From contig JAUYNL010000026.1 in NCBI GenBank assembly GCA_030696085.1, forward strand, positions 1 through 37,204: DNA of 37,204 nucleotides. The letters are read 5' to 3'. Each line of letters starts with the position of its first letter. Position 1 is the stretch's first letter. The notes beneath the pieces are model-generated. The model made no database searches, was not told the origin of the DNA, and was given only the letters and a program-made list of their open reading frames with translations. The DNA comes from Luteolibacter sp. (lineage in GTDB: Bacteria > Verrucomicrobiota > Verrucomicrobiia > Verrucomicrobiales > Akkermansiaceae). The translations under genes and the position numbers were made by a program. This document shows, piece after piece, positions 35,179 to 37,204 of the stretch.

Positions 35179-36888
35179 TTACTCCTCGCCCGGGCTCCAC
35201 TCTTCGGAAGCGGCGGCGGAAGCGAGGTTGAACGCTTGCTCGAGGCCCACCATCTCGGAAGACGGACGCAGGCTTTCGAAGCTGGCACTTTCCTTTTTGA
35301 GCTGGTCCTCGGTGTAACCGACGGCCTTGATGGAAAGGCCGATGCGGCGTTCGACCTTGTCCACCTTGATGACGCGGGCTTCGATCTCGTCGCCCACCTT
35401 GATGATGTCCTTGACCTTTTCCACATGGTCCTCGCTGAGTTGCGAGATGTGAATGAGGCCGTCGATGTCACCGTCGAGGCTGACGAAGGCACCGAACGAC
35501 GCGATCTTGGCAACGGTGCCCTTGACGAGGTCACCGACCTTGAAGCGGCTGTCGATGAGGCTCCATGGGTCGCTCTCGGCTTGTTTGATGCCCAGCGAAA
35601 CACGTTGGTTGGCCTTGTCGATGGCGAGCACCACGGCTTCCACTTCGTCGCCCTTCTTGAGGACTTCGGACGGGTGGTTGATCTTGCGGGTCCAGGACAT
35701 GTCCGAAACGTGGATCATGCCATCTATGCCTTCTTCCAGTTCCACGAACGCACCGTAGGCGGTGAGGTTGCGAACCGGGCCCTTGATGGTGGCACCGACT
35801 GGATAGCGGAGTTCGATTTCGTCCCATGGGTTGGAATCGAGTTGGCGCACGCCGAGCGAGATTTTCTGCTCCTCGATGCTGATGCCGAGCACGACGGCCT
35901 GGATTTCCTGACCGATCTCGAGCACGTCGCTCGGGCGGGTGATGCGCTTGACCCAGGAGAGTTCGGAAACATGAACCAGACCTTCGACGCCTTTTTCGAT
36001 TTCGACGAACGCACCGTAGGGCAGGAGCTTGGTCACGCGGCCCTTGACATGCTGGCCGATCGGGAACTTGCGTTCGATGTCTTCCCAGGGGTTGTCGGAT
36101 GTTTGCTTGAGGCCGAGAGAAACCCGTTCCTTTTCGCGGTCCACGTCAAGGATGACGACATCCACGGACTGGCCGATGTGGAGCAGTTCGGAAGGATGGT
36201 TGATGCGGCCCCAGGACATGTCGGTGATGTGGAGCAGGCCGTCCATGCCTTGCAGATCGACGAAGGCGCCGAAATCGGTGATGTTCTTGATCGCGCCGGT
36301 GACCCTGTCGCCGATCTTGACGGTGGTGAGGAACATCTGGCGTTGCTCGGAGCGCTCTGCCTCGATGACCTCGCGGCGGGAAAGCACGATGTTCTTGCGC
36401 TCGTCGTTGACCTTGACGATTTTGAATTCGTAAATGTTGCCGACGTATTCGTTGAGGTCTTTCGGCGGGATGATGTCCACTTGCGATCCGGGAAGGAAGG
36501 CTTCGACTCCCACGTTGACGGTGAGCCCGCCTTTGACGACCGACTTGACCTTGCCCCGGACGAGTCCGCCGTCTTGGAAGACTTTGACGATTTTCTCCCA
36601 GTTTTGTTTGTGGGCGGCTTTTTCCTTCGAGAGGACAACCATGCCCTCGTCGTTTTCGAGTTTTTCGAGCAGGACTTCGATTTCGTCGCCGATTTCGATT
36701 TCCTCGTCTTCGAACTCATTGGAAGGAATGGCTCCTTCGGACTTGTAGCCGATATCGACGAGAACGACTTGGGGGCGGATTTCCAGGATGGTGCCCTTGA
36801 CGATCGATCCTTCGCGGAATTCGCGGAATTTGGAGTCGATCAGGTCGTTCAGTTCAGTGTTGGTGGGTTCCGCACATGCGTAAGCCAT
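35179..36888 (-). CDS. rpsA: 30S ribosomal protein S1
   Basis: This 569-aa protein has six S1 RNA-binding domains. The first two are divergent (GSIVKGTILEIRPQVVLVDIG and GLVRGKVKSVVKGGLTVNVG). Four closely similar ones follow, with repeated xxDFGAFV, YGAFVE and GLLHITDMSW-type blocks. This is the E. coli-type layout with the usual length. S1 on the small subunit captures and unfolds mRNA leaders, and that matters here because most genes in the window lack Shine-Dalgarno sites. The C-terminal tail is Ala-, Ser- and Glu-rich. The leader upstream carries a hairpin and a long C/A-rich stretch, possibly for autoregulation. Its terminator is at 35104-35146. Confidence 0.97.
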   Translation of the reverse strand: MAYACAEPTNTELNDLIDSKFREFREGSIVKGTILEIRPQVVLVDIGYKSEGAIPSNEFEDEEIEIGDEIEVLLEKLENDEGMVVLSKEKAAHKQNWEKIVKVFQDGGLVRGKVKSVVKGGLTVNVGVEAFLPGSQVDIIPPKDLNEYVGNIYEFKIVKVNDERKNIVLSRREVIEAERSEQRQMFLTTVKIGDRVTGAIKNITDFGAFVDLQGMDGLLHITDMSWGRINHPSELLHIGQSVDVVILDVDREKERVSLGLKQTSDNPWEDIERKFPIGQHVKGRVTKLLPYGAFVEIEKGVEGLVHVSELSWVKRITRPSDVLEIGQEIQAVVLGISIEEQKISLGVRQLDSNPWDEIELRYPVGATIKGPVRNLTAYGAFVELEEGIDGMIHVSDMSWTRKINHPSEVLKKGDEVEAVVLAIDKANQRVSLGIKQAESDPWSLIDSRFKVGDLVKGTVAKIASFGAFVSLDGDIDGLIHISQLSEDHVEKVKDIIKVGDEIEARVIKVDKVERRIGLSIKAVGYTEDQLKKESASFESLRPSSEMVGLEQAFNLASAAASEEWSPGEE

Positions 36889-36940
36889 GGTGTTGTTTGG
36901 TTTGGGGTTAGGTTAGGGGTTCGTTCTCCTTCCGACATTG
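36889..36940 (-). promoter_or_regulatory. C/A-rich leader of rpsA without a close ribosome binding site
   Basis: On the minus strand the 30-odd bases before the S1 ATG are C- and A-rich, include two CCTAACC-type units and contain no Shine-Dalgarno sequence. A GGAAGGAG element is present but about 38 bases upstream of the ATG, too far for normal use. The leader looks unstructured, as expected for S1-dependent initiation. Confidence 0.4.
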
Positions 36941-36954
36941 CCCCGGAAAGGAAA

Positions 36955-36989
36955 TCCCACAGGCACCGGGGCGCCAACCGCCTGTGGGA
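36955..36989 (-). promoter_or_regulatory. Perfect 10-bp hairpin upstream of rpsA
   Basis: TCCCACAGGC (36955-36964) and GCCTGTGGGA (36980-36989) form a perfect 10-bp stem with a 15-base loop. Downstream on the minus strand the sequence is only moderately T-rich, so it is a weak terminator candidate. It could end the transcript of the upstream gene or be a regulatory structure in the rpsA leader, about 65 bases before the ATG. Confidence 0.45.
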
Positions 36990-37086
36990 GAAAGAAAAAC
37001 GGAGGGCGAGACTAGTCCCCGGAATCGCCGTGGCAAGGCCAAAGGCGAAGAAATTCGGGTGAAGTCAGGGCGTTTGGCTTGAGATG

Positions 37087-37204
37087 TCATTGGACGGGGG
37101 CGGCGTGAAGGATGAGTTGGATGGCCTTGGCCGGGTGGCGCTGGTAGTTCTCGAACCAACTTGATAGCGGCTCGTTCGCGCCAAAGGGGATGATGGCCAG
37201 CAGC
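37087..37204 (-). CDS. Partial 3' end of an unknown protein
   Basis: The last 38 codons of a minus-strand gene enter from the right edge and end at TGA (37087-37089). The tail reads LLAIIPFGANEPLSSWFE and then NYQRHPAKAIQLILHAAPVQ. Codon usage and amino-acid text look genuine. I do not recognise the family from this piece. It is co-directional with rpsA, about 200 bp upstream of its start. Confidence 0.5.
   Translation of the reverse strand, partial: LLAIIPFGANEPLSSWFENYQRHPAKAIQLILHAAPVQ

Noticed and set aside
35008..37062. A 684-codon plus-strand open frame
   Set aside because: It is exactly antisense to rpsA. Its Asp- and Val-rich repeats are the mirror of the S1 domain repeats and codon bias of the true gene.

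Overview
The window is GC-rich, densely coded chromosomal DNA with almost no canonical Shine-Dalgarno sites. The gene content suggests a Verrucomicrobiota bacterium, perhaps near the Luteolibacter/Haloferula/Verrucomicrobium group. This is an inference from a PEP-CTERM-type protein, a decayed RHS/YD-repeat fragment, many TIM-barrel sugar isomerase-type proteins, the three-subunit transhydrogenase and SD-poor starts. No rRNA, tRNA, CRISPR array or intact insertion sequence was seen.

Layout. Positions 1-475 hold the start of an unknown minus-strand gene and decayed fragments that resemble transposase and RHS sequence. Next come an NnrS-family membrane protein (-), an unusual glycoside hydrolase-glycosyltransferase fusion (+), a GNAT acetyltransferase (+) and a Tat-exported TIM-barrel protein (-). 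Positions 5789-10834 (+) carry a type IV pilus/type II secretion ATPase and its inner-membrane partner, a MYG1-family protein and a second TIM-barrel isomerase. Positions 11138-21617 form a nitrogen and PEP/pyruvate block. It contains gltD and gltB (-), divergent gdhA (+), and an 856-aa PEP/pyruvate-binding protein 3 bp behind gdhA. Pyruvate kinase follows on the opposite strand, then cysS.

Positions 24602-26438 hold small poorly characterised genes: a PEP-CTERM-like protein, a two-helix membrane protein, an orphan Hpt protein and a bacterial-PH-like membrane protein. Then come the transhydrogenase genes pntAA-pntAB-pntB (-), a PAS-domain pseudogene, a squalene/phytoene synthase (+), a YghZ-type aldo/keto reductase (-), an M42 peptidase (-), Sua5 (+), a secreted esterase (-), and ribosomal protein S1 (-) followed by a strong hairpin terminator. 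The 3' end of one more minus-strand gene lies at the right edge.

How the genes work together. GltBD (GOGAT) and GdhA are the two routes from 2-oxoglutarate to glutamate, and PntAA/AB/B can supply the NADPH both may need. Pyruvate kinase and the PEP/pyruvate-binding protein touch the PEP-pyruvate node. The best candidate for new biology is the gdhA-linked 856-aa protein. It appears to join a P-loop-less RecA/KaiC-like domain to a PPDK-type nucleotide-binding domain without the phosphohistidine or PEP domains. A convergent pyruvate kinase with an atypical potassium-site residue lies next to it. Other notable items are the GH-GT fusion with a G9 tract, the PAS remnant that confuses the start of the squalene synthase gene, and hairpins or palindromes at several gene ends.
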